Under the pieces are notes generated by a model. That model made no database searches and had not been told where the DNA came from. It saw nothing but the letters and a program-made list of their open reading frames with translations. Made by a program: the position numbers and the translations under genes. From the NCBI RefSeq assembly GCF_040807025.1, contig NC_090982.1:84928963-84992962 (forward strand): a DNA stretch of 64,000 nt, in the 5' to 3' direction. Within the stretch, counting starts at the first letter, position 1. Each line of letters starts with the position of its first letter. Below are positions 25,661-37,436 of the stretch, in pieces. Origin of the DNA: Struthio camelus (Eukaryota; Chordata; Aves; Struthioniformes; Struthionidae).

Positions 25661-28600
25661 ACACCCTGTCCTGGGCACCACCGTGAGGCCCAGCCTCTGC
25701 TGGTGCCTTCGTTCATCCGCGCTCGGCCAGCCGAGAGCAAGGCAGGCAGAGCTGGGTGCTGAGGGGGTGTGAAGGGAGGGGAAACATCCACCACGCGTAC
25801 CAGAGGAGGGGGTTGTGCCAGGCTGCAGTCACTGGGGGGGGTTCAGTCCCTTTATTCTTCCCTGCTAAAGTGACACCCATCAAGCCCAGAAGGCGTTTGT
25901 GGACGTTTTGACGCTACAAACTCAGCCTTATACTGCTGCTATATTGGTAGTTGCAGGGACTGTGCTTCACTTTTTTACAGGATGAGCGTGTCCTGCCAGA
26001 AAATAGTTGTTTACTGCTGTTATAATGAATAACATACCAGCGGGGAAAACAGGCTTCAGCATGCCAATGACAGCTATGGAAACAGCCGTTTGCAAATTCT
26101 TAGTAGAAACCTCTCCAATTATTCCATAGTGGACTTAGTCCTCATGAAAATGCTTTGGTTATTGATATTTCTGAGCCAGATGTGAGTGATAATAGTGTGC
26201 TGCCATGGTTTAGGAAGTGCCAGTGACTCCTGGAGGGCAAGCAACAACTTTGCACGTGGAGCTCTTTGCCAAGTGGAAACACTTTTCTGAATGTTCCTTG
26301 TTACTGAGGTACCTGGGGCCCCGGCCTGTTTTAGGGTGTGTAGGCCACAGTGGCCTGTGAGAGGAGAGATGTGCTGTTATGAGTGGAAAACTCAGGTACT
26401 GCAAGTAAGAGTCAAACGTAAAAGAATAGAGAAGTCAGAAGGTGGGGAAACGCTTCACCTGGTTTAAACAAAGAATTACGGGCACAGTGGGCACGTGTGA
26501 GAGGTGCTCAAATGCGCACGCCAAGGAGGCAGTGTCGTTATTCCCCTGCTGCTTCCTTCCAGCATCCTGCCTTCTCTGCCCACGCGCTGTCTACCCTTTT
26601 ACCCCCTTCCATGCTCATTACCTGGGAGACCTGATCCTTAGCTGCTGTCCCGTTCCGATCGCTGTCTTGCAGCCCCCAGGGAAAACTTGTCCCGGTTCTT
26701 CCTGAAGCACAGAACTATTGTTACTTTCTGCTGTATGCATCTGATCTGCAATTTTGAAATCTGAACTAAGCGTGTGAACACATGCTGTAAGCCATACAGT
26801 GAAACTTCCGCCTTTCTGAGAGAATGGAAGGGAGAAATCACTTATTTTACATGTTTCAGAGCAGCTGCTTGCAGTCTTCAGTATTCACTTTTATTTCAGT
26901 AAGAAGTAGTGTTTTAACAGTTCCAGTCAATACAGATGAGATGATATGCAAGCAGTGCTTCATTCAGGGCTCCAATGCAATGCATCAGCAGCGGGAATAT
27001 CTACCAGTGCTTTAAAAAAAAAAAAAAAAAAAAAGCCATGATTACTACATGCAGTTCACATCCTCAGCCTCCATACCTTCCACAAGCTGGTTAGCAAAGG
27101 CAAGAGGCAGTGTTATATATCAGAGTGCAATGTAGTAAAATTCAAACCGTTATCGTCTCTTTTTTTTTTTTTAATCTGTTTCTCGTAAGTACTGTTCAAT
27201 TCCCATGAAAGAAGATACGTTTATGAATTAACTGATCCACAGTATACCCTAGCCACCTCTGAATTACACAAACATATTTTATTTAATAAAAAATACTTAG
27301 TAATAGATTTACCTACTTGGAAATGTAAGACATAGCATGATTTTATTCTGCCTCTGGCCAATCTTACTATGGCTCATTAGGTTTGCTACATAACACCAAA
27401 ATATTGCCTCATAGTGGAGAGCTGGTATTTGCAAGTGCCATAGGAATAAGACAGAAAAGTATTTTAAATAAGAACACTGACTTTGGCATGTAGAACAGGA
27501 TAAAGTTGAGTTTCAAGATACTCCCACAGAACACAGATATGGAGCAAGTTACGAAAGAGAATGCGTAACTTAGAAAGTCAAAATTTATTTACAAGTTTTC
27601 ACTAAAAAAAGGAAACAACAAAATCCCTCTTCCTGGATATACTCTCCTCTGCAAAACACTGCAACTGAAACCTGTTGAATTCATTTACACGTTTTACAGA
27701 CTTATCTTTGTATACAACCATGTATACTTTAGTCATCAAAACATCAGAAAAGATGATCAACCAAGCTGTTTTAAAACAACATAACTGCCTGGTTTCTCTA
27801 GCCCTTCCCACTTTTAAAAATAAGCCAAAACAAGTCACACTCCAGCAGAGAGAAACAGAAAAGACATTTGAAGTCTAGCTTTTCTAAAAAGGTATATGAG
27901 GAACCGTTTCCTTGCATTCAAAGTTGCTATATAACATTCGGCCTGACCCAGCAGACTTCACTGAGAAGATCTGTATCTAAGGAATTAGCAGTACTGTCTG
28001 AGAAAGAACTGCAAAGTCATACCCACAGGATCAATTTCAGAAAGTCCTTACTTTAACAGAGGAAGATGGAGGGGGGAAGAAGCAGTAACGGAGGTTGCAA
28101 ATTTGCTCTTGCTTAAAAAAAAGAATTGCATTTGAAAAGGGCGCAGTATTTTCCTCCCATATTACCCCAAAAGCTCAGAATACAAATGGTTCCCCGCTTC
28201 TAACACAAAGTACTACACAAAAGTTTAACGCACACTTAAAAAAAAAAAAAAAGAAGTAATAATAATCCTTGAAAGAATAGTAACCAATACTAGTTACTAA
28301 TACCACTCGCTAATCTAAATTAACACTGAATTGCCTCTATTTAGGTACAGCTCTTTGAGATGTTGCATAGCTATTGCACCTGTTTCCAACCTACTTTGCC
28401 ATTAGCATCAAACATCATCAATCCGAGAAAGCTATCAAACACCAAGAGAAAAATCCTGGCCTCAGCTTAGCCAGGAAAATTTCACTTATGATTTCGAATG
28501 AAACAGGCTTTTTTCCCCCCTCTAGTTTTAGCCTCTTCAAAATCACAACAGTATTTTCAATAGCTTATAATATTTCTAGAGCCAAAATTCATACTCTGTT

Positions 28601-28884
28601 AAATAGTACCGTGGTAGTAACTATGTAATAACAAACACTGGATTTTTTTAAATTTAAAAATAAATTGGGAAGTGTACTAAGAGAAATCCATCCCTGAGTG
28701 ACAAGACAAAAGCCGCATCCTATTGACAATCATTGCAATATGTTACAACGCATATTGTAACAGTCAATGCTATTAACAGGCAGCAGTAGAACTTGTCGGA
28801 GTCCAATATATTTACAGCATTGTTGCACTGATCCCATTCTCTTGTTTAATGAAACTGTAAGCGAACATTAGGGAAATAAGATAA
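25661..28884. other. Intergenic DNA between HDHD2 promoter and IER3IP1 3' end
   Basis: AT-rich, with several A or T runs (for example about 27012-27034 and 28239-28252). No gene, RNA gene or clear transposon recognised. Part of it could belong to longer IER3IP1 3' untranslated isoforms. Confidence 0.55.
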
Positions 28885-29016
28885 ATAGAAACAGTGTCTT
28901 TATTATTGTAAGTCGAATGTCAAATTGACAGCTACATCATGTTGGATCCCAGAAAAGCCGTGATGGTTGGCAACTTTCCTCTTTGGATGTCCAAAAGCTT
29001 TTGCAACAGATCATCT
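28885..29016 (-). other. IER3IP1: IER3IP1 3' untranslated region with polyadenylation signal
   Basis: Downstream of the TGA at 29017-29019 on the - strand. An AATAAA hexamer (TTTATT on +) lies at 28899-28904, about 115 bases after the stop. A transcript could end just below it, and longer forms are possible. Confidence 0.55.
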
Positions 29017-30617
29017 TCAGCCAAACAACAGGAGCAGCACAATTGTAACAGAGTTCACTGCTATTAATGGCACTGCAGAGAAAAAAACGGAGTAATTGTG
29101 AAAATGTTGTTTTATACATCACAAAGAGCCAGAATTTCATGTTAGGCTGGGAGACTACCTTTTCAGGAGTAAAATAAACTACATCTTAAAAACAATACAA
29201 TTGATTTACCTGGGCAAATGAGAATTAGTGGAAGGGGCCATGATTGAAGTCTGGGATTCCAAAAATTAATAGGAAGCTACAGTGTAAACATTCTTACGGC
29301 CTTCTACGTTTTAACTTTGGCCCAAACAAGCCCTTCTCCAAATGAAACTAAACCGTCTCAAAATCTGTTTCTGTCTTTAGCTTCTACTGAGGTTTAGAAA
29401 AATACAATTTCTTATTCTTTGCTGGGCAGAAGAAAACGCGGGGTTTGCTACTGCTTGAAGGCTGTTTGTCCGGGCGTGTAAAGTCCATTTCGGTGTGCTC
29501 TATAGCGAGTGCCTATCAGTGACTTTCAAATTAAGTTTTCATTCTTATTTCCATACTTCGAGGCACGTAAGTCCGGCTTACAGTTAAGACTCCCGGGAAT
29601 TACGTTCCTCTCACCGGCTACTTGAATTCACACAAAACCGAGTTCGGCCAAGGTGAAGCGGGTTGCACGACGGGTTTCACAGGCCTCCCCACCCGCTCCC
29701 CCAAACTTCCAGAAAAGGCCGGCGGCTGCTGCTGCAGCAGCAGCGCCGCAAGCCCCAGTCACACTCCACCTCTGCCCAGCTCGGGAAGCAGAGACTATTT
29801 TATCGGTTCTCCAAGCTCGGGCGCGAGGCCTGCACGCCGCGACCTGCGCCGCCCTACGCGGAGTCCGGGCCGGAAGGACGGAGTGACAACGGCAAGCAGA
29901 AGAAGAGCAGGGCAGAACCTCGCGTGCCCAGATTATTTCCTTAAGGCACGGAAACAAAAACCTTACGGGCAGCGGAGGATTACCTGCACCTTACCTCGCA
30001 TAACGGTTCGGACGGATCGAATAAGGTTCATTAGCTGTGCTTTAATTCCTGGTTCTTCTCCAAATCCTCCGATCCCTTGATCGCTTCCCCAGCCGACTGC
30101 GGGGCAGGCAGGCAAAGTCAGCCAAGGGGGGGGAAAAAAAAAAAACAACCAACAACCCCCCCCCTCCCTCCCCCGGCGGAGGGTGAGGAACCGGGTGTTT
30201 CCAGGCAGCTCTGGGGTGGGGGGGGGCGAGGGCAGGGCAGGGGTTTGGCGAGGGGCCCCGGCCCAGACACGCGGCAACGCCGAGAGGATCCGCGCCACCG
30301 CCGGCGCGGGGGATGCACCACAGGGACTAAAACGCCTCTCTCCGCCTTTCGCATGCCCGAAACCCACCTATTTTCCCTGAGTTTACGCAGCGAAGAGGTC
30401 AAGGGCGGTCGGGAAAGGCTGCCCGGCCGGCCGGCCGGCCGGGGGGGGTGTCGCAGCGCTCGGCGGCGGCACAGGCTCATGGCGGCTCCCTCCCGCCCGC
30501 CCGCCCGCCGCGCCATGGCGCCTCACCGTTGCGCAGGAAGCGCTCCTCGTGCAGCACGGCGATGGCGTTGACGAAGAGCAGCGCGGCCTGCAGCAGCGAG
30601 TACAGCGTGAACGCCAT
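29017..30617 (-). CDS. IER3IP1: Immediate early response 3-interacting protein 1 (Yos1 family)
   Basis: Complete 82-residue ER membrane protein, the vertebrate counterpart of yeast Yos1, acting in ER-to-Golgi transport; loss in humans causes microcephaly with neonatal diabetes. Coding exons on the - strand: 30527-30617, 29995-30096, 29017-29072 (249 bases with stop), all with AG/GT borders and matching phases. It starts MAFTLYSLLQAALLFVNAIA, an N-terminal hydrophobic segment (about residues 4-22), continues with the conserved loop GWGSDQGIGGFGEEPG (about 32-47) and LMNLIRSVRTVMR, and ends in a second hydrophobic segment finishing LLLLFG. Length and both membrane segments match the family exactly. 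The start codon lies inside a CpG island. Same strand as HDHD2, but spaced far enough to be a separate unit. Confidence 0.97.
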
Positions 30618-30800
30618 GGCCGCCCCCCCCCCCGCCACCGCCACCGCCACCGCCAGGGCGGGACCCGGCGCCGGAGCGGGACGTGGCGGGGCGGGGCGGG
30701 CGCCATGGCGGGGCGGGGCGCGGTGTGGGGCCGGGCCGGGCCCCCCCGAGGGGAGGGAGCCGGCGTGGGGCAGGGCCGCCGTCAGCCCCTCTCCAAGGGG
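29640..30800 (-). promoter_or_regulatory. IER3IP1: CpG island of IER3IP1
   Basis: High GC and many CpG from about 29.64 kb to 30.8 kb, covering exons 1 and 2 and the upstream flank. It includes a (CCGG) run at about 30423-30440, a GCC-repeat at about 30628-30655 and G-rich runs. Typical of a broad housekeeping promoter. A CR1 element begins only about 85 bases beyond its outer edge. Confidence 0.8.
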
Positions 30801-30879
30801 GAAAGACCTGGTGTGGGGCAGGGCTCGTTTATATATAGAAAAAATATATATATATTTTAAAAAAAAATAGAACAAATGT

Positions 30880-32250
30880 CACAGAATCACAGAACGGTCG
30901 AGGTTGGAAGGGGCCTCTGGAGATCGTCTAGTCCAACCCCCCTGCTCAGGCAGCGTCCTCTAGAGCACATTGCACGGGATCGCGTCCAGACGGGTTTGGA
31001 ATATCTCCAGCGAAGGAGACTCCACCACCTCTCTGGGCAACCCGTGCCAGTGCTCCCTCACCCTCACAGCAAAGAAGTTTTTCCTCAGGTTCAGACGGAA
31101 CCTCCTGTGTTTCAGTTTGTGCCCGTTGCCTCTTGTCCTGTCACTGGGCACCACGGAGAAGAGCCTGGCCCCATCCTCTTGACACCCTCCCTTCAGATAC
31201 TTGTACACATTGATCAGATCACCTCTCAGTCTTCTCTTCTCCAGGCTGAACAGGCCCAGCTCTTGCAGTCTTTCTTCATAGGAGAGGTGCTCCAGGCCTC
31301 TAATCATCTTGGTAGCCCTCCGCTGGACTCTCTCCAGGAGCGCCACGTCTCTCTTGTCCTGGGGAGCCCAGCACTGGACACAGTACTCCAGGGGAGGCCT
31401 CACCAGGGCTGAGGAGAGGGGCAGGATCACCTCCCTCCACCTGCTGGCAACACTCTGCCTAATGCACCCCAGGAGACCACTGGCCTTCTTGGCCACAAGG
31501 GCACACTGCTGGCTGATGGTCACCTTGTTATCCACCAGGACTCCCAGGTCCTTTTCTGCAGATCTGCTCTCCAGCAGGTCAGGTCACAGCCTGTACTGGT
31601 GCATGGGGTTCTTCCTCCCCAGGTGCAGGACCCTGCACTTGCCTTTGTTGAACTTCATGAGGTTCCTCTCTGCCCAGCTCTCCAGCCTGTCCAGGTCCCT
31701 CTGAACGGCAGCACAGTCTTCTGGGGTGTTAGCCTCTCCCCCCAGTTTAGTATCATCAGCAAACTTGCTGAGGGTGCACTCTGTCCCTTCCTCCAGGTCA
31801 TTGATGAATAAGTTAAACAAGACTGGACCCAGGACTGACCCCTGGGGGACACCGCTAGCTACAGGCCTCCAACTAGACTCTGCGCCACTGACCACAACCC
31901 TCTGAGCTCTGCCATGCAGCCAGGTCTCAATCCACCTCACCGTCCACTCATCCAGCCCACACTTCCTGAGCTTGCTTATGAGGCTGCTATGGGAGACAGT
32001 GTCCAAAGCCTTGCTGAAGTCCAGAAAGACAACATCCACTGCTCTGCCCTCATCTACCCAGCCAGTTGTCCCATCATAGAAGGCTATCAGGTTGGTCAAG
32101 CATGATCTCCCTTCGGTGAATCCATGCTGACTGCTCCTGATCACCTTCTTGTCCTCCACATGCTTAGTGAGGACCTCCAGGATGAGCTGTTCCATCACTT
32201 TTCCAGGGATGGAAGTGAGGCTGAAAATGGAGGTGAGGCTGATGGAGGTG
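30880..32250 (-). mobile_element. 5'-truncated CR1 LINE, reverse transcriptase nearly intact
   Basis: The element lies on the - strand. Its 3' end is the CR1-typical TTCTGTGATTCTGTGAC at about 30880-30895. Reading upward, the frame encodes the C-terminal part of the CR1 reverse transcriptase: [72 protein letters not shown], then the catalytic FADDTKL and on to [46 protein letters not shown] and [11 protein letters not shown]. One TGA (near 31580) interrupts the frame where related copies have Gly. The 5' end is truncated within the reverse transcriptase; the tip at about 32205-32270 shows a triplicated short motif, GAGGCTGATGGAGGT-like, so the exact border is unsure. Non-autonomous now. Confidence 0.93.
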
Positions 32251-32759
32251 AGGCTAGAAAATACATGAAAATATATGTAGGAAAAACAAACAAACACAGC
32301 TGCGAGCTGAATCTCATCACGCGTGTGGTGTTTTTACCCCCAGGCTGGGCTGAGCACAGGAAAGGCTGTTTGGGAGGTGCTGAGGCCAGGAGCGATGCGA
32401 CACCCGAGGCCCGAAACTGCCCCCGAAGGGCCGAGCAGCTGAGCAAAATACTGTAAAACTAGCACTGCACGGTTTCCTTAGGGCCTGGGAAGTGCCGGTG
32501 ACTTTTTCCGTTGCATCAAACACGCGGTTTGTGCTAAAAATGTTATTTTTCACCCTGCTAGTCTTGACCTGCTAGGTCCCTGAGCTGGTCACGTCGTACC
32601 GATCTGTTTTACCCGATTGCTGCAGCCACTGGGAATTTGGGAAGGCAGGAACGCGCCTTCTTGTACACTTAAATTCGACTAGCATCTGTGCATTAATTAC
32701 CTAATATTAGTAGAATCGTTAAAAATATAAAACACTTTATATGTGAAAACACTACGGTG

Positions 32760-33551
32760 TTACTTCATCTTTAATTTTATGGACGCTATCGGTTGATTTC
32801 TATTTTTTTCCCCCCCGTACTTATTTTTCAGTATCCGTTCATTCAAATTTTTGTGCCAACGGGAAATCAGCTCAGATCCTGATTGTTGTTTATCCGAAAT
32901 GTAATGACTGCGGAAGTCGAGATTCAGAACAGAAAGCCAAATAAAACAATTATATTTTATATTGGATTGAGCAGGGCCTCTGGGTACTTCTGCAGTCAAG
33001 TAACAAAAATAATAATAACTGGAGCTCAGGGATACTGTAGAGTCTTGATGCATAAATACACATTTTTTTCCCCCCACTTGCATCTTTCAGTCTGATTGGC
33101 AGAGGGGGTTTGATTTGCATAATCACTCTGATTTTATTTCTCAGTAACCACACAAGATGCAAACCCCTTAACTCCGGGCGGTTGGTAGCGTTCGTTACTC
33201 GATCAGGGTGCAACGATTTGCATAATCACTGCGCTCTGATGGTTACTAGACTCATTCTGTGGCACTAGAAAGGATAACTTTGCGCTGAGCGTCTGGGACC
33301 TGAGAGACCCCCGTGGCAGTTCGTTCGCCCCGCCACAGCCTTTCGATACGATCTGGACACATCAGTCGCCTCCGCCCGCGCTTCAGCTCTGATGCGTTCG
33401 CCAGCGAGCGGGAAGCGATCCGGCACCGCGGCCGGGCGCCGGACGCTTGGAGAAACGCGAGTTACTCGTCAGCCGCAAGGAGACCCTCACCTCTGCTGCC
33501 TCTTGTCTTCGGCTTTACTTCCCGTACAGACGTCTCTGCAGCGTAGTCCAT
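32760..33551 (-). CDS. Possible two-exon small protein of unknown function (96 codons)
   Basis: Two - strand exons join in phase: 33491-33551 starts ATG in an ATCATGG context and ends CAGAG|GTGAGG; 32760-32989 follows a strong acceptor (TTATTTTTGTTACTTGACTGCAG) and runs open to TAA. The first exon encodes MDYAAETSVREVKPKTRGSR; the second begins VPRGPAQSNIKYN and is rich in Asn, Lys and Ser. I recognise no family. The first exon lies in a CpG-rich patch that looks more like the start of a + strand transcript, and the second is AT-rich. It could equally be a non-coding transcript or chance. Confidence 0.22.
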
Positions 33552-33570
33552 GATGGAGTTTCGTGCAGGT
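33090..33570 (+). promoter_or_regulatory. Putative CpG-rich promoter with CCAAT box and two octamer motifs
   Basis: A CCAAT box (ATTGG on +) at 33095-33099 and two octamers ATTTGCAT at 33113-33120 and 33216-33223 lie upstream of a CpG-dense stretch at about 33290-33545. Both octamers sit in the same 16-mer GATTTGCATAATCACT, about 103 bases apart, and each is followed by CTCTGAT. A near-octamer in the other direction (GATGCAAAC) lies between them. On the + strand the CpG stretch ends in CGTGCAG|GTAAAT at 33569/33570, a good splice donor, so a first exon of a + strand transcript is plausible. No protein recognised. Confidence 0.45.
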
Positions 33571-33859
33571 AAATAATCACTGCTATTAAATTACACATTA
33601 ACTGATGGAACTGAAAATGGCAAAACACCCGATCATCGGAGCCCTAGCATATTTTATGAAATAGCAGTAATTTTATGACAATTACTGATACTAAATAAGG
33701 AAGATAGAACAGAGAACAAAAACCAAAACCTATTTATCAAGCACATTTATCATTTGATTAAACATGTTTCTCATTTAAGACCCCAGGATGAATATATTCT
33801 CCATTCAGGGAAGCAAGCAACACATCTATTTCACTTCCAGTGAAATCTATATTATCTAA

Positions 33860-34000
33860 ACAGGTGCTGAAGTGTTTTGTTACGCCAAAGCTCAAAATAT
33901 TTCCAAATTTTGGCTCTGGTTCTGCAAACACTTATGCGTATGCTTTACTTCTTACATGTCAACAGCAATGGGGAATACTTGAGCCTATCGACATGACTGA
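33860..34000. repeat. Probable remnant of an old amniote repeat
   Basis: Contains GGTTCTGCAAACACTTATGC followed by GCTTTACTTCTTACATG and then CAGCAATGGGGA. From memory this resembles a widespread amniote element with CTGCAAACACTTATGCA, CTTAACTTTACGCATG and CCCATTGA blocks. The family name is uncertain and the copy is diverged. The small open frame at 33840-34034 lies within it and is not counted as a gene. Confidence 0.4.
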
Positions 34001-37000
34001 AGACACACTTGCAGGCCCAGGGCTTCCAACATAACTCACTTATCTCTCATCTGGGCTTTAAAAACTGGCACAACTGCAAACCTCGTAAAAAGCTATCAGT
34101 TTTAACATTTTAAAACGGAGCCCTTTCTAGTTGCCCAAACACCGCTGAAGTTCACCAAAAACATTTTTTAAACATGCAAACTCTCTTAGTCCTGTCCGTT
34201 GCTCTCAACGCAACGCACTGCACACTATCATTCCTGCCACTCCTTTGTTCTTTGGGAAGGGTATAGCTCCATCCCCTTCAAAACACAGACTACCAGCTTT
34301 TCTAGGCTTTAGCGCCGTGAAAGAATTTAACGTAGTTTCGTATACAAAAAGACTGCCTGGAGATTGAAGAAAAAAGGAGAAATAAATACACAGTTCTGAA
34401 CTTGCATATACCTTTATTGGTGCCGTTTCCTAAGTTTATCGCGCTCGGCTCTGTAAGCATAACAATCTTTCAACGTCATTTGTTGCGTAGCGCATACACA
34501 CGCACACACTGCTCTTCATCACTGTTATCAATAGCACAGTATCACATTATATTACATTATTTTACATTATTTTACATTATATTCTGTTACTATTTATTCC
34601 CATCGCGATCCCTGTCTTCTTTTGCGTTACGTTCATGCTGGAACACACCAGTGGAGACCCCAGGCCCCGTCACGCTAGGTGCCCTATAGATGTTTTTCAG
34701 AGATGATGGGCCTAGAGATTTCCCCGTCTGCGTGTCAGCTGTGACACAACGGATACATAAAACAGGCCAACGTGGGGAGCAGGGCCAAAGCAAAACTAAG
34801 AGACTTTGTCAGAGACTTGGAAGTCTCTGCTTAGACTTGCCTTGCCTGTGACAGACAGTCCAGATTTGCAGGCGCTGGGGCAGCAGCTGGTTTTAAGGGG
34901 GGCTTTACAGGAGGATGAGGAAAGAGCTCTATGAATTTTGTCTCCGTGCGGAGAGCGGCATAGAAGAAAGAGCAGGAGTACTAATGAAGGCAGCAAAGGC
35001 AAAGGCTGCTCGAGGTCGCTGTTTCAGGCTGTGGAAAGGCAGGAACAACTCACAGCATATGTGGTGACCAAAACGACAAAGACCGTTTCCTCCAGGCACA
35101 GGGCTTGTGTTTGCTGCCACGGACGCGCACTCACAACTTCGCATCAAACCACAGCAAATGCTAGCAGCGGCAGTACTTGGAATAGGTTTGGAGGCAGGAG
35201 AAGGAATATGGCTAACGTCAGGGAAGAAAGGATCCTCCCAATGAGGGCTGAAATGTCCTCTCGGCTTCTTTAGGAAACATTCAGGTCTAGTTTGCCCCTC
35301 TGTTAATAGAAGAGGTACTCAAACTGCGCCTTTGGGCCAAACGCAGGGGTGTAATGGTGACTGAAGTCAGCCTGCCTTCACAGCACAGGACACAGATCTT
35401 CTCTGGGCTCGATGAAAGGCCTCGTGCCTTCGTGCCTAAGTCTCCCTCACTGTCTTCGATCAGCCTCACCACTGTGTGCAAGTGGGACCGAGCCTTCTGC
35501 CACGGTCAGGCCGTCTGACAACAGCCTCCTCAGGGAAAGGCTGGCCCCCTTGCTGACCACGAGGCCGGGACACGGAGCAAATTCATAGGCTGTAACCCAC
35601 CAGTTCGTGCATTTGTGCAGCTTAGGTCTCCCGTTGGAAAACACCAGTCTTAATAGCATCACTTTCTTACACTGAGGGTAGCTACAGCCATTAACTAGGG
35701 CACCATCCTGGATGCCAAGAGACCATCCACATGGAAGGCAATCTGTTGGCAAGTCTTAAAGCCGTAACGATCCTGCAGATGCCTTCAGCGCTCTCAGACG
35801 TGTGGTCACGAAGGAGGAACCGAACATGCCAACCCCCTTTTAGAGGAATACCCATTGGTCAAAGGGCTTTCCTCCTGCTTCCGGAGACCTTCCAGCTCTT
35901 CCTACGGAGAACATGCTGGGGGGTTAGGCCAAGAAAACTGGTACGATGAATGGAAAAAGATCAGCTGTGCGCTGATACGCACAGCGTTCTCAGGGCACCT
36001 AGCAGCTGTTAGCTAAGGGCATGAAGGAGGACCGCGCTGAGTGGAGGTAAGGAACATACCTCTCCCTCCCCGTGCCAGATCTCAGACTAATCTGCCCCCT
36101 TGTATCTGCCACCTGGTTGGAGAACACCGGGCTTGTTTCTTAGCAAGTTGGTATCACGCTGGAGGCAGAGGTCATTGGCGGCAGGAAAGTCGCAGCACTC
36201 AGTTTAAAGATTAATAGACGATATCTTCCTTCAGCCTCTGAAGGTGGGCAGATAAAAAACAAAAATCACGTACGTGGCTGACTTACAGATTGCAATCTGT
36301 CCGATAATGCTAGCACAGCCACAGCTTCACTCCGCTGCAGCTAGGAGGAAACCGTGTGTAAACGGTTAGGTCTCAGCTCGGTGTGTGGGATTCAAAGGTG
36401 AGTCAGAGGGATTGAGAAATCGGTGTAAAAACTACCAGAAATCCCTCCTGCGTATTTTCGCATGACTTCACCCCATGGAAGCAGGCACTACAGCGTGACG
36501 GAGGTCTCTGCACAGTGGTACCTCCTCGCCAAGGACGAGGGAAAAGGGAACGAAGCGGGCAAGGCCCTTCTCAGCACGCCTTTGCTCCGTTTGCGGCGCT
36601 GCCTGTGCAGGAGGCTTGCCTCTGCCGGTCAGCCTTAGCCGACGCTAGGCCAACAGCTCTGACTCGCTATGAACTACGTAACCGGCTTTCTGCCCAGAAA
36701 TCTAGCTGAGCCAAAGGAACGGATCCTACAGAGCAGCAACTCTTCTGCGCATCAGCCAAGCACCTCAAATACCTCTCTAAAAATTGAAGATGGCACGGGG
36801 AGGGAATATAGCTGTTGGAGAAGAGGCCCGGGTTTCTACGTGGGGAGAACGTGGGTTCACTTGAACGGATTACTCCATCCTTGGATTTCTTTCAGTAAAT
36901 TTTTAACGCAAGACATCACGCGAGTAGAGTACATGTATCTACAAAGAAGGCTGGCTCTTTTTCTTCGCTGCCGGAAAGAACTGCCAGCTTCTTACATTTT

Positions 37001-37177
37001 CTAATACTGATGTGGTGGTACGAGTTCATAGTCCAAAGCTACGGTATTTCCCCCTGCCAGTGGAGGAAATGACGTGGGGTGTATCAGTCCATCAGTTTGC
37101 TAGCATATACCTAGAGCCCTTCAGGCACTTTTCTCTCCAGAAGAAAGCAAGCAGCCACTAAGAAAAGCGGTGGGGTA
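34001..37177. other. Intergenic stretch, no gene recognised
   Basis: Mixed-composition DNA with open frames of up to about 110 codons on both strands, none with a recognisable domain. A short tandem run of ACATTATTTT-like units lies at about 34543-34583. A block near 34.66 kb (CACGCTAGGTGCCCTATAG) again looks like an old interspersed repeat. Confidence 0.5.
34543..34583. repeat. Short tandem repeat of ACATTATTTT-like units
   Basis: Four near-copies of an 11-base unit such as TTACATTATTT in a row, flanked by similar AT-rich sequence. Simple low-complexity repeat. Confidence 0.7.
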
Positions 37178-37436
37178 TCACTGCTCTTGTGGTGAATCAG
37201 GGGGTGTTATCGAGGCAGCAAAGGAGATATATGGCAGCCCAAAAATGGAAATTGTCTCTTCAGAGATGGCAAACTCTGTGGATACAGTTTGCTGTTCAGA
37301 AATGTAACGTATATACACTGGGCCAGTCAAATCCACTGTTGAAATCTTATCAGTGCTATTGTTTGTCATCGTACTATTTTCCAGAACCACTGCAGGCTTA
37401 TTGAGATCTTTGGAAGAATAACGAGATCCACAGCGC
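37178..37436 (-). CDS. Candidate last exon: cytoplasmic-type tail of an unknown membrane protein
   Basis: A - strand open frame of 86 codons follows the acceptor GTTTCTGTTGTGCCAG and ends in TAG/TGA-type stop at 37178. It starts RRCGSRYSSKDLNKP, continues with Ser/Thr-rich sequence (NSTMTNNSTDKISTVDLTG, a YIRYISEQQ block) and ends ITPPDSPQEQ. Joined in phase to the hydrophobic exon at 38062-38158 it would be the inner tail of a single-pass membrane protein: basic residues directly after the hydrophobic stretch fit a stop-transfer. I do not recognise the protein. No clear AATAAA follows. The assembly was made by eye and could be chance. Confidence 0.33.

Noticed and set aside
24089-25772. Open frames of up to 436 codons on both strands, Gly/Trp/Met- or Pro-rich
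   Set aside because: They are translations of the G-rich tandem repeat. Long frames occur in most frames on both strands, which is a composition effect; no splice or start context supports a gene.
35447-35752. About 100-codon - strand frame with several Cys
   Set aside because: No ATG start in frame at the right place, no splice support, Cys spacing matches no small secreted family I know.
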